Positions 23,695-35,084 of a DNA stretch of 64,000 nucleotides are shown piece by piece. The DNA is taken from the NCBI GenBank assembly GCA_028095005.1, contig CM051459.1, positions 128,939,657 through 129,003,656 of the forward strand. Reading direction: 5' to 3'. The notes below the pieces were generated by a model. The model was not told the origin of the DNA. It saw nothing but the letters and a program-made list of their open reading frames with translations, and ran no database searches. Position 1 is the first letter of the stretch. Each line of letters opens with the position of its first letter. The position numbers were made by a program, and so were the translations under genes. Source of the stretch: Rhynchospora pubera (lineage: Eukaryota; Streptophyta; Magnoliopsida; Poales; Cyperaceae).

Positions 23695-26097
23695 TATGAC
23701 ACCCCTAACCCAGGGCTAGCACAGCCCGCCGTGCATATTTATCCTTAAATACACACAAGGCGGTAAAACAAAATATGCATTCCAATAACATAATTCATAT
23801 AGTGCCAAAATTAATACCAGAATATAAATCATAACCCAAAATATACAAACGAATACTGAACTAAATGTGAAAATTTTGAGAGTACATGATAAGATCACAT
23901 TTAGCCTAAGTATTAATAAGAATATAGAATTCCCACCACATGGCACGATAGCTGGACTTTTTCTAAACTCACTTCCTCGCTTTGATTCTTCGATACCTGG
24001 AACCCATAACCATCGTGGAAGCACGCAAAGCGTAGTGAGAAAAAGATTTCTCAGTGCGGTATTCAGTTCCAGCACATGAACACTCCACTTTCATGTTTGG
24101 AATTAAATACACGCAAGAAGAAACGAGCAAGTAATAACAAATAGATATAATATATAATCATGCACAATTATAATGCAATGCCGACAAGCAAGTCTAAATA
24201 GAACAGATCTCAACATCATAAGTTTTTTTACAAAAGTCGGCAATATTATTTGGTCCAAACTAATGCAACTAAGTCTGGTTCATATCTCTCAATCAAGTCA
24301 TTTCGTGTCAATCAGTTCCTCCCTATAAACAGGGATCAGAACCATTTCCTCCTCACAAACGAGGATCAAAACCAAATCTAATACAAGTCAATCATATGCA
24401 ATCCTCAAAAGTAATCCAAGACAATATCAAAATACCCTACTTGACATTCCAGAATCACTCCCCTCATACCCCGTCTAGCTCGGGTATCTGAGTCCCATGT
24501 AACAGCGCTGACTACATAGCGTGCACCGGTAGCTAGCCGGCATCTGCACGATGTTTCGTGAAACTGGCCAACCGTACAAGTAGTAACATAACCAATACAC
24601 AATCCAACATTTCTGTTTCTCAATATGAATACCATACAACATGCAAATAATTGCAATTCAATTCATAAGAATAACATAAGATAACAATCTTGAATGCAAC
24701 GGTCATATGATAATCATGCAATCAACAATAAATCAACATGCAAAATAAATAAAGTAAATAATTCCTACTAACTAAAAGCTTTGAGTTCATGTGAATCCGC
24801 ACCTGAACTCCACAAGAAAAGAACCTGACTAAAGAGAACTCGAAGCACCGACGTCACCCACACTAAATCTCTCGTCTCCTAAATCTATAATATAAGCAAA
24901 ATCTTAGATTAAGCCCCTTTAAATGCATAATTAGATTACAAATTCTAGATTTGAAAATTATATAGTTTCTCTCATAACTTTTATCCTAATTTACAAAATT
25001 TAGTGTTAAATGTGTATAAAGTGTTCCTACATATTAACATGACATCTCATGATACTAAACAAGTCATTGTAACTCATTATCATGTCAAAATCCATTAAAA
25101 TACAACATACTATTTGCTGTCCAAAATGTGCAATAATGAGGTTATGAATGCAAATTATTTTACTACAAGAATACCATAAAAATGCAACATCATGATGCCA
25201 TTGTCTAAAAATTAGCTTGCTGAAATTTTTCTCTAAAACCCAATAATTTTTGTAGAACTCATATAAGTTCTAGATTTTATAGAAACTCCAATGCACTCAT
25301 TAATTTACCGTATGCACTAAGTAAAATCCCATAAATAAAAACCAAATTCGAAATATAATTTATTAAATTCGGCCAAAATATTTTTCATGCACAAAACCCA
25401 TTGAAATTACATTTTATCCTCAAAATAAGTTCATCCCATTCTATAAGAACCATAATCAACTCTTTAATCAACCAATAATTGACATGCAACTACAAGACTC
25501 GCCAAAAATCCGAAAATTAAAGAATATATCATGCATGCAATATTTTTCCACTCAAAATCGAGTTTTACTCCCACAAATACAGTTCAAATCCATTAATAAG
25601 TTTAAAACCGAAATAATTAGAAAGAAAATGAAAACTTACATGAATAACGCTCAAAACCGAAAATAAATTAGTTGCATGTGCTCTTCTTCACCTCCACTTT
25701 CCATTTTCTGTTTTTCCCAAATTTTTTCCAGATTTTATTCTATTTCTTTTTAGAGTGGATTTTGTATAGAAATCGAATGGAATCAAAAGAGAAGAGAAGG
25801 GAGAGACTGTGCGCAAGAGAGAGAAAATGAGGGTTTTCTCTCCTCTGTTGCACGCTGGGTGGGGAAGGGGTTTGGGGATTTTTCTTTTTTTTAAACTTAA
25901 AAGTATAAATGCTAAGTATCTCCCACTATGCACCCAACAACAAAAAGGCTAAATAAAAGTACAAATTAACTCATGCCATGCAATGAAATGATAATTAATT
26001 AAATTCTCTTCACATTAATCATATCAATAATTAGCTTAATAGATCTCTTAAATAATATTTTAAGAAAATATAATTTCTAATTTTCACTAATGTAACA
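23695..26097 (-). repeat. 5' LTR of the LARD-like element
   Basis: Same length (2403 bp) as 18813-21215 and alike throughout the portions compared. It is the 5' copy because the PBS lies next to it on the minus strand. Confidence 0.88.
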
Positions 26098-26131
26098 TTT
26101 GTGCTCCTTTAATCCCTGAGCAGTTTTCCTT

Positions 26132-26416
26132 GCGTTGTGTAACGCGTCGTCACGTTACATAACGTGTCTGACACCTTTCTAGCCGTTGAGTTTTGTCTTT
26201 GCTCATGCGTTGCATAACGGGTCCCTTGCGTTGTGCAACGCTCTGACAACTCAAACGGATGCCTTATCCGTTCTGTCTTTTTATAACGGCTATCTGTGCG
26301 TTGCATAACGCCCTATTACGTTGTGTAACGCACTGGTAACGGATAGTTCAGCTTTTTGGCCTATTTATAACGGCTAGTTGAGCGTTACACAACGCATTAG
26401 TTGCGTCGTGTAACGC
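26132..26416. repeat. Cluster of 14-bp palindromes in the Copia-type solo LTR, right part
   Basis: GCGTTGTGTAACGC at 26132-26145, CACGTTACATAACGTG at 26151-26166, GCGTTGTGCAACGC at 26228-26241, GCGTTGCATAACGC at 26298-26311, ACGTTGTGTAACGC at 26318-26331, GCGTTACACAACGC at 26382-26395 and GCGTCGTGTAACGC at 26403-26416. With the nested element removed, the two clusters form one array of a dozen or more palindromes in about 650 bp. Confidence 0.85.
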
Positions 26417-27036
26417 ACTGGGTATTTTTGAGTTGTTTTGGAGCTTTTGGCGCCCTCTATTTATAGCAGCCCCTTTGGGACTGTAAAAAAATACTTTTGC
26501 TAGCTTGCTAAATCAGTCTTTCTGAGCTCCAATCAACCAACTCTAAAACCCTCTTGTGTTTGAGCATTAAAATAGCAAAACCATTGAGATTAGAGTGTGT
26601 AAACCAATCCACTAGTGCTAATTGTTAGTTTTGTTGAGTGATTTAGTTAGAGCCTCAATTCTTTGAGTGTTTGTGATTGTAATATTGAGTTAGGCCAATC
26701 CACCTTGAGAGTTATTGTAACAAGGTGATTTGGTTCGAAATTGTAGTCCCGTTCGTTGTGGAATTGAACGGAGCGCGCCCTATTTCGTGGTTGCGGAACT
26801 CCCAGAGACGTACCACTAAGGCTAGCACTTCCTAGCGGGTCGGAACTCCGTAATATTTCGCGTGTCACTTCTTTTCTTCTCTCTTTACTTTCCTTGCTTT
26901 GTGAATTGCTTGTGATTTATTGTTGTTGTTAGACCAAGTTTGAATTGAACCAAATATTAACCATACCGGTTTAGAAAGTCGTTTTTGTGCCTATTCACCC
27001 CCCCCTCTAGGCCTTTAAATTAGGGACAACATGAAC

Positions 27037-27077
27037 ATATTTTAAAAATTAAATATTTAAAAAAATTAAATACACGT
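27037..27077 (-). repeat. Right arm of the foldback, outer part
   Basis: ATATTTTAAAAATTAAATAT and TAAATACACGTTAAA are the complement of the left arm at about 17528-17575. They follow on directly when the solo LTR and one TSD copy are removed. Confidence 0.75.
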
Positions 27078-28733
27078 TAAACTAATTAAATTAGTTATCT
27101 TGAGTAATTTGTCTTTGTAGTTATCCTCTAATATCCTATACTAATCTATATACAAGTAATTTGAAGTAATAATTTAGAAATTGGTCTCTCATATCCTATA
27201 CTAATTTATATTCAGGTAAATATCAATTAGTCGTGAGTTATATTTTAGAACTTGGTAATAGATATTATTATCTGACAATAAACGTTTAGCGTTTGACATT
27301 TTATATAGGGCTAAACTTTGAACTCATAACTTGTGCATTGACAAATCATGCAAAAACATAGGTTTCCACGCTACAAATATTGTTTGCATGAGCGATTTTG
27401 AAAGGATAACAAAATTATAGCACACACATATCAATATTTCATTTATAATTCTAAGACATCACGTTAAGAACAAATTGAGATGTCAAGCATTAAAAGATAA
27501 TTTATTTTTATTATTGAAAAAAATAAGAACTGCTGACTTAGAATTCCAACAAAAATTAATTTGAAACATATCTCATACGACAAAGTGTAACCTTTTTCCC
27601 TCATTATGCGGAACTTTCCATGGATATGAACATATTTGTATGTGTTATGATCCTTGATATGTTAATAACCTTTTACGAGAAAAAAAAACAACTTAATAAA
27701 TTTTTTTTATTTTAAACCAAAATTTGGAAGTTGCAACGGTTATAAAAATATAATTATATTTATATCTAAATATAAACCAAATAAAACGTACATGTTATAG
27801 TTGAGTGTTAAGACTTGAGAAGAAAAATTTGCGCATACTAGAGTAGCAATAATAAATTAGGTGTACATGTTACATTGTCCTGATCCCGACCGTATGGAAC
27901 TTGTTCACAGAAGTAAATAAATGAGCAAATTCTTACGTGACAAATATATAAATTTAAATTGCTTAGACCCATACAAAATATGTAATAAATATAGTTAAAG
28001 TGTTTCAAAAACATATTGTACAAACATATAATAACTTGAATAAACTAATTTGCTGTTGCATACTTGCATGTGCGTTAGTAAAATTATTCTCTGAAAATGT
28101 TCCGGCTAGCTTGAAAAAAATAAGAGAGTGACTAGTGTCAAATATATAAGATATATACATACAGTTGTCTAGTACGATAAAATTTTAATTTTTAAGATTA
28201 GAATGACTAATTCAAACCGCTCAAATTGTTCTACGTTATAAAATTTTCATGGAAACCAAATTTTATATTTTTTTCAAAATTTTTTACTATTTTTTTGGAA
28301 TTTTTGAATATGCTCAATCTAAAAAGTTATGAACCGTCCAATTTTGAAAAAAAAAATAGTTAGAAAATTTTAAAAAATATAAAATTTGATTTTCAAGGAT
28401 ATATTAATATAGAGATCATATTGAGCGTTTGAATCGGGCGTGTGAAATTTTAATGATCGATATTTAAATCATGTTTGACATCTTATATGTTTGATTCTAG
28501 TATTACTGAAAAAATAAAAAAATCATGTGTTTATGGCACGGACGTTCTGCTGCCTAGTCCCTAGTGTTTACAAAATAATAAATTTCATCCCTAAATTCGG
28601 TCAGTTGTCCATTTGTGCGAACAAACCTGAGATTCTGCTGCTGCCTGGTGTCTCTAACTCCTACTCAGAGACTCAGAGTCGGACAATTCATTTTTGCCAA
28701 ATAGTCCCATAATTTCTCGTATTTTGACATTTT
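27078..28733. other. AT-rich intergenic region upstream of histidinol-phosphate aminotransferase
   Basis: No gene or known element recognised. The segment 27100-27260 has a loose internal repeat (TATCCTATACTAATTTATAT at about 27130 and 27190). The promoter of the downstream gene must lie in the last few hundred bases, but I could not point to a TATA box. Confidence 0.4.
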
Positions 28734-31700
28734 ATGGCTACCTCACTACGACTCTCCAATCTCCCGCCGATCTTTTCCAAAACCCAACTTGAATTCAATC
28801 GGTCGAGGAGAAACCCTAACTTGGTCATGGCATCAGCGCTTCCAGTGGAGCAGAGAGAAGAGCAAGAGGTGAAGACTGAGAAGATCAAAGGGGATTCCTT
28901 CATACGCCCCCATTTGAGGAAGCTCTCGCCTTACCAACCAATATTGCCTTTTGAGGTATATAGTATTTCAATTTTTGTCATGTTATTGTTGTTGAAGTGG
29001 TTATGAGAGTGGAAAGTTGGGGTTTTTGAAATGCATATGAAGTGTTTGATCATATTCCCCTTAGAATAAGGAGTTCCCTAATTATTTCACTGGTAGAATT
29101 ATTGTGCAATATGGCAAATAGAAGGGCTTTGTTGCAAGGTTAGGGGTACTTACCATCTGACACTGGTACTGCTCATGGCTTGGTTTGCTTTGCTGTTGCA
29201 TTACAGAAACTGTAAACCCAAGCCAGCATTTTATTATGTAACGGTACATTCAATCACTTTAGCTGTCCTTGATCAGTTGATCATGATATGAGTCATATGA
29301 CCATAAGTTTGACATGTATCAAAAAATAGTTGGGATTATCCAATGAAATATCGAACCTAATTTTTTATTGGTGTATCAGGTATTGTCAACTAGGCTAGGA
29401 AGGAAGCCTGAGGATATAATTAAGTTGGATGCAAATGAGAACCCCTATGGTCCACCTCCAGAGGTCAGTTAGTCTTATCATTTCATTTAAATGATATTTT
29501 ATTTGCATTTCTTTGAAGCTGTCTTGTGCTTTAGAAAAAAACTCAGAAGTACAATTTTAATGCATATGAGTTCTGATGATGCTAATCATGCTTAATTATT
29601 TCTTAAGTAGTCTATTTATTGTGGTCGTTTGACATCTTAATATCAGGATATGATTTTTCACTAAAGTAAGATGGTAAGACCAGGACCAAACAAAGTTGCA
29701 TATTTAAGGTTGAAAATAGATATTGATTTATGTATTTTTTTCTTTGTTGTTTTGGTTGTGTATAGGTATTGGAAGCACTTGGTAATATAAAGTTTCCTTA
29801 TGTATATCCTGATCCAGAGAGCCGCCGACTTCGTGAAGCTTTAGCTGAAGATTCAGGTCTTGAGTCAGAGTACATACTGGCTGGTTGCGGTGCTGATGAA
29901 CTTATCGATTTAATTATGAGGTCATACTAATTTATAAAGAAAAAAAATGAAATGGATGTTTCATCCTTTCCTTTCTCTTATCAGGAAATTGTACTGTTCA
30001 CTTGCTTATACAAAAGGAATATAAGAGAAAGTTCACATCTCATTTTTTCACTGTCTTGCTAAAACTTAGTGCATGAGTTATATGTAGGACTCTTGAATGT
30101 GAAATATCTCACATATGGCTTGAAGGTGTTCCTTCTCAATATTATTTCTTTTCAAGTCAAGGAATTACTTTGGTCAAAAGAAAAAAAAAACCATCACAAT
30201 AACACCGGAAGTTTACATTTCCTTTTCATTTATTGACCTAGTATGCTTGTGTTAGTTACATTTTTTTGGGGTCTTGTGTCACACTTTGACCTAAGAAAGT
30301 AGAGCAGGGCAGCAGGGACTTCTGAAATAGATATGATTAGATTAGCTCTGTTATGAGGTGATATTTTTTAGGACAGTTATTAGCATCCCTCTTCAAAAAT
30401 ATTGTCCCAATTGTCCCCATGTTTTCTCTATTTGTGTTGAGAGAAAGATGGAGGAATGAAGTACAGTTTGATAATTTCCGGACTGGTAGGTAAAACCAAG
30501 GACATGTGAATGTGATAATATTTTCTCTTTCTTATGAGGCGCATGAAGATATTTCTAGCTTTGTATTGTATAAGTGCACACAGGATGTGAACCATATTTT
30601 GATTTTTCTACAAATCATCTATTGCAGATGTGTACTTGAACCAGGTGAAAAAATTATTGACTGCCCTCCGACCTTTACTATGTATGAGTTTGACGCCTCC
30701 GTCAATGGTGCCCAAGTAATCAAAGGTACGGATTCAAATTACCACCAGTAGCAATACGATTGAGAAGACATTGATATCAGTTTGTATTTTTTTCAACTGT
30801 TAGACAGAAAAATATAAAACTAATATGCTTGTCACTGCAGTACCTCGGCTTCCAGATTTTTCTTTACATGTAACTCAAATAATTGAAGCAGTACAGCAGG
30901 AGAAACCAAAATGCATTTTTCTCACTTCTCCTAACAATCCTGATGGAAGGTACCATATAATTCACTTATTGTTTAAACTTGACTACTAAAAAATTTATTT
31001 ATTTGCAGAGTGTTTGGTCTATATTTTTTACTTCATTTGGAAAAACAAATGCAGAAATTTGGTAAATGTGAAGAAGCGTTTGCATTTCCTTTGTTTATTG
31101 TAACAATCTCTTCTTTTCTCTACCGCTTCTTCTTTTAGTGTAATAAATGATGAGGACCTGCTGCAGATACTAGATCTACCGATTCTGGTGGTACTTGATG
31201 AAGCATATATTGAATTTTCTGGCATTAAATCGAAGATGGATTGGGTAAAAAAATACGAGAACTTGATCGTGCTTCGTACATTTAGTAAAAGAGCTGGTAT
31301 ATTATCTAACATTTTTTGTTGCGCTTCCTATGTGATTACTTAAGTAACCAAAACTGAGAATAATAAACGAATAAAATGTACAGGATTAGCCGGGCTTAGA
31401 GTAGGATATGGCGCTTTTCCAAAAAGTCTAATTGAATACTTATGGCGTGCAAAACAACCTTACAATGTCTCTGTTGCTGCTGAAATTGCTGCTTGTGCAG
31501 CTCTTCAAAATCCTACTTATTTGGAGGTATTAACCTTTTTCAATGTGCCCTTTCCTTCAGAAATATCATGCTGTCCCACCTTTGATTTTATGTTTCATTG
31601 ACAATCCTCCTGGTGTTCTGTAGATATTGAATATGCATTTTTGAGGATTGTTTGTAAGTATTTGTTGGCTAATTTGTGCCAAGATCATGTTTATTCCAAA

Positions 31701-32127
31701 TTTATCTAGTTTCACCTTATTTTCTAATAATTGATTCTATTATTTTTCTTGAAGAGAGTGAAAAATTTACTTGTGCAAGAGAGGGAGAGGTTGTTTAATC
31801 TACTGAAAGGTGTGCCTTTCTTAAATCCATTCCCAAGCTATTCAAATTTCATACTTTGTGAGGTTACTGACGGAAAAGATCCCAAGAAAATTAAGGTATA
31901 AATGATGATTTATTTTTATGTTATTATTAAATAACACTAAGTTTATCAGCGAACACCTTAAAATCACTCTTAAATGGTATATCTCAACATTTCAGGAGGA
32001 CCTTGCAAAAATGGGGGTTATGATTCGTCACTATAATAAAAAGGAATTAATGGGGTATATTCGCATTTCGGTTGGTAAACCAGAGCACACAGATGCATTG
32101 ATGAGGTGCCTTAATCTCCTTCAGTAG
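28734..32127 (+). CDS. HPA (HISC-like): Histidinol-phosphate aminotransferase, plastid, 9 exons
   Basis: PLP enzyme that transfers an amino group from glutamate to imidazole acetol-phosphate, giving histidinol phosphate, in plastid histidine synthesis. Exons: 28734-28955, 29380-29463, 29766-29920, 30628-30725, 30841-30949, 31139-31296, 31384-31526, 31755-31895, 31996-32127. The sum is 1242 nt, giving 413 aa, the usual plant length. The first 35-45 residues (MATSLRLSNLPPIFSKTQ, Ser/Arg-rich) look like a chloroplast transit peptide. Class I/II aminotransferase landmarks: LDANENPYGPP (90-100), SPNNPDG (216-222), DEAYIEF with Asp243 and Tyr246, and PLP-binding Lys273 in TFSKRAGLAGLRVGYG. The C-terminal MGYIRISVG holds the substrate-carboxylate Arg. 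All splice sites are GT..AG and the frame is open, so the gene looks functional. Confidence 0.96.
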
Positions 32128-33132
32128 CAACTCCAAGTTCTAGCTTCAGTTTCAACAAAGTCAATTGCATTTAGGATATTGACTTATTTACATTTCCAAT
32201 TTGGACATTCATTTTTTTTGCTGATTGTAGTATGTACTATATGTTCTTCGTGAAGTGCAATAAACTCCTAATTGAGAATAATGCATGTCAAATAAATTGA
32301 TCCTCATTTGCAGCTGACCTTTATTAGCATTTGGAACTAGAAAATGTTATATCACTTTTAAGGGTTTGAGGGCCACAACTTTTGTATATCTTCTTAACAA
32401 GTGATGTACACATAAAGAATGCTTTCAGTTCGTTTGGTAGGTGCAGAGATTTAAAAAAAAAATGAATGGAGTAATACATATTTATGACGATTTATAGGTC
32501 TCTTCATCTAAATTAACTGAAAATTTTAAACCTGTGTGTGCATGGCTTGTGTGGAGCACAAGCACACAACTGTACAAGTTTAGCTGTTTGAATTTGTCGT
32601 TTGATCTTCAGATTTGAGATATCAACACAAAAATGACGTAACAATTTATGATGCAACATAATGTAGTGCATTGGAATTGTTATATTTAAGATTTACTATA
32701 TTTAATTTACGGAGCAGACAAAGGGCATATTCTACCAGAGCCTAGTTGATCACATAGTTTTTTTTTTTTTTTTTGGAGAGACTAGAAAGCGGCTTTCAGT
32801 TGATCACATAGTTAGACCTTACAAACACACCCAAGTTTATCAATTTGCCAAGTAAATCAACTTGCTGTTGGTGCTAAGCACAATTCCCATATTCTCAGGG
32901 TTAAGGCAGTAGTGAGATGAGGAACCTATTTTTTCATATTTCCAGCAATTTAGGATAAAATAGTGGTAATGTTGAATGCATTGCTAATTTTTATCGAATA
33001 GGTTCCATGAATACATCTCTCAGTAAATGTTAATTTTAATCCAGAACCCTCGGATTTGCCAAACTAAAGCTACATTTTATTGGCTGATGCAAAAGTTGAT
33101 GCGTTTCTTCCCTTGCTTATCGTAAAAAAATT
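32128..33132. other. Spacer between HPA and the bHLH gene (convergent 3' ends)
   Basis: Holds the 3' UTRs of two convergent genes; no other gene. AATAAA-like signals near 32260-32300 (CAATAAACTCC, AAATAAATTG) fit HPA polyadenylation. A tiny retroposed insertion sits at 32760-32798. Confidence 0.5.
32760..32798 (-). mobile_element. 39-bp retroposed LINE 3' tail
   Basis: A T run of about 15, then GGAGAGACTAGAAAGCGGC, is bounded by perfect 15-bp direct repeats GTTGATCACATAGTT at 32745-32759 and 32799-32813. Read on the minus strand this is a short 3' end (..CTAGTCTCTCC) plus a poly(A) tail. It resembles the 3' end of the LINE at 42058 (..CTAGTCTCTCT plus A run). Extreme 5' truncation of a LINE copy explains it. 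Confidence 0.75.
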
Positions 33133-34338
33133 TTACTGCGCCAAAGCCTTCAACTTGTCCATCAGTAGAGAATGATAGTCTATTTCTATTTCTGAACTAG
33201 CCTGTAAAATGCAAACAAAAAAATAAATAAATAAAAGATTGTTAATGCTAATTTTGAAATAAGCAAGAGGAAAAAAAATTGAACACATTAGTAACCAACG
33301 TGTATTCTTTTTCATTTCTTTTGTTTTCAACTGAAGAATTTTTTAGAGAGAGAGACCTCTGCGTATATCGCATGATGTACTCTGTCACCAACAAAGGACT
33401 GGGTTCCCTTTGTTATACAAATGCCTTCTCTTTCTAGGAGATCAATCACCTCACAAAACCTCAATCTTCTCTGCACACTGCTCACCATTATAATTTCAAG
33501 TTCCTTCTCTTTGCAGCATAAAGCCACTGTTGGTACTTCCCTCGGTATTCCATCGCCGGTATCAGTTTTGATTTCAGCCGTCTTTTCCTGTACTGATTTC
33601 TCGATATCTCGTATTTCCATCAACATCTTTATCCTCTCTTCTAGATTTTTTATGTACATTGCTGCTCCATGAAGTGGATCCTCTTGGCTTGATTCATCCT
33701 ACATCAATAAGTGTAAAAAACTCTGAATCAAATTAAAATATTGTTTAATGTTTATATATGTAAGAGAGTTAAATGCAAGGAATTGTAAAATTAAATTTCT
33801 GAGAGGTGCTCATGTAATTAAATCCTGGGAAATTTGTAAAAACAACAGAAAAATTCCTCTGTAAAAGTTTCTATGGTTGTAAATTTTGCGCAAAACACCT
33901 GTTGGTGGGTATATATTATTTGTGAACGTTTCTTCGGATCATACGAGTTCTAACAGGGAAAGTTAGAACATGTATGGAAACTAAATTTTTCATTAGTTAC
34001 AGGAAAGCCTAATCTTCCAACTAATAAACACGGCAATATTAGCCTTCAAAAAATATATTCTAAAGTTCAAATATATGTATTTTAGTTGACATTGTATTGT
34101 GTCAAATGTGCTTCACGTGACCTGTTTCTTCCTCAATGTTAGATATTGATTACTCACCCATCAAAAAGCCAAAGAGAAGAAAAGAACACTAAATTAAGAA
34201 CCTGAAGAACTTGATCTTAAGCTTAATTGAAAGAATTACAGGAGGAAGGAGAGACTGAAGGCGATGAAGAAGGCTCTCCATTTCAATCCTTCTCTTTCTC
34301 TCTAGTATCTTCCTTTCTAGCATTCTTCTGTCCACCAT
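33133..34338 (-). CDS. bHLH transcription factor, bHLH162-like, 3 exons
   Basis: Minus strand: exon 1 34338-34240, exon 2 33698-33357, exon 3 33201-33133. All splices are GT..AG in phase 0; the sum is 169 aa. Basic region and helix 1 are about residues 5-31 (ERKILERKRRIEMESLLHRL), ending in the family hallmark SLLP. Helix 2 follows in exon 2 (AAMYIKNLEERIKML). The C-terminal ACT-like part (LEIIMVSSVQRRLRFCEVID, then a His-containing strand) matches the layout of Arabidopsis bHLH162, bHLH36 and bHLH118 relatives. The basic region keeps E-R-x-R-R, so DNA binding is plausible. The start is the first in-frame ATG after a stop, so the N-terminus is very short; a missed upstream exon is possible. 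Targets are unknown. Confidence 0.87.
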
Positions 34339-34415
34339 TTTTCTCACTACTCTCTTTGAGAAACACAACACACAGGTAAGCTAATAAGGCTTTCACTATA
34401 TGTGCATCAGTGCAT

Positions 34416-34425
34416 GTATATATAC
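34416..34425 (-). promoter_or_regulatory. Putative TATA box of the bHLH gene
   Basis: GTATATATAC lies 78-87 bp upstream of the bHLH ATG on the minus strand. With initiation about 30 bp downstream this leaves a leader of about 50 nt, a normal plant arrangement. Confidence 0.5.
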
Positions 34426-34832
34426 ACCTTAAGTTAACAATGGCGTGATTAAAATAAGATTGACCAGAGACTTCTCTCCTTTTTTGTCGGGTAAGAATTT
34501 CAGTTATATTGGAACTCTTATATAAACAACTATGCAATGATATGAAATCTTTTGACTTCTTAAAAGACAAGACGGCGATATCTGCAATACAATCTGGACC
34601 ATCAGATCATCATCTTAGCTTCTCGTGTTTTTTATTATAAATTTATATTATCCATCGGTCGGATTTTATATTTAAAAAAAAAGAGTCCGATTTTGATCTA
34701 ACACCTTTATTGATAGGGTTGTGACTTACAATTAAATATATATGGCTTTGATCAAAATGATTTTCGTGCGGAATTTCATTTGATTAGAATTGATTTATCA
34801 TGATTTCATTGGGTCTAATAATATAGAAATTT
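34426..34832. other. Upstream region of the bHLH gene
   Basis: No gene. AT-rich sequence between the bHLH promoter and the Copia insertion at 34833. The element therefore sits about 0.5 kb upstream of the bHLH start codon, in divergent orientation. Confidence 0.45.
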
Positions 34833-35056
34833 TGTGCTGATATATATTTGTGTGTATATGTCATCTATGCAAATATGTCAAGTACATGATATTTAGGATT
34901 AGATTTGATTAGATTTTCAGAATATTATTTAGGATAGTTTTCTAAAATTGTATTTTGATTTGTTTCCTTTTCATTGTATCTCTCTATTGTATATTGTTTG
35001 AAGGAGAAGAAATAAAACAGAACAACAGATTTTTATCTCAAATTTGTTATTTGTCA
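34833..35056 (+). repeat. 5' LTR of the Copia element
   Basis: 224 bp, TGTGCTGATATATAT..TTGTCA. Differs from the 3' LTR at TGTGCTGAT versus TGTGCCAAT and at one A/G near 34927. Confidence 0.94.
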
Positions 35057-35071
35057 TGGTATCAAAGAGCC
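35057..35071 (+). other. Primer-binding site of the Copia element
   Basis: TGGTATCAAAGAGCC directly follows the 5' LTR and fits the initiator-Met tRNA PBS of plant Copia elements. Confidence 0.85.
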
Positions 35072-35084
35072 AGGTTGAATCACC

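Larger units (their letters stand above)
18813..26097 (-). mobile_element. Non-autonomous LTR retrotransposon without coding capacity (LARD-like), minus strand
   Basis: Two LTRs of 2403 bp, 18813-21215 and 23695-26097, flank a 2479-bp internal region. TSD TTTGT is at 18808-18812 and 26098-26102. Orientation comes from a primer-binding site read on the minus strand (TGGTATCAGAGATAGG, 23687-23672, initiator-Met type) and a polypurine tract on the minus strand (AGGAGGGGAGGA, 21227-21216). I saw no difference between the LTRs in the segments compared, and all landmarks are offset by exactly 4882 bp, so insertion is recent. No gag, protease, RT or integrase motif is visible in any frame, so it must move using proteins of another element. 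Confidence 0.9.
18239..27031 (+). mobile_element. Copia-type solo LTR, split by a younger nested element
   Basis: Begins TGTTGGTTAAAC and ends GGGACAACA, with target-site duplication TGAAC at 18234-18238 and 27032-27036. Without the nested element (18813-26097 plus its TSD copy) the LTR is 1503 bp. The 3' part carries CCTATTCACCCCCCCTCTAG, a stretch I associate with ends of plant Ty1/Copia (SIRE-like) LTRs. No internal region or second LTR exists, so it is a solo LTR left by LTR-LTR recombination. It sits inside the right arm of the foldback. Family assignment is inference; boundaries and TSD are seen directly. Confidence 0.88.

Noticed and set aside
18834..24075. Paired ORFs of 119, 83, 81 and 70 aa at 18834-21051 and 23716-25933 as duplicated genes
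   Set aside because: They lie in the two LTRs of the LARD-like element, on both strands, and show no protein-like motifs; they are duplicated because LTRs are.
18815..26097. LTR boundaries at canonical TG..CA (start 18815)
   Set aside because: With that start the flanks (TGTTA and TTTGT) do not match; starting at 18813 gives the exact TSD TTTGT.
18239..27031. A single very long retrotransposon from 18239 to 27031
   Set aside because: Two different TSDs and two different sets of ends show a nested pair, and no internal domain belongs to the outer element.
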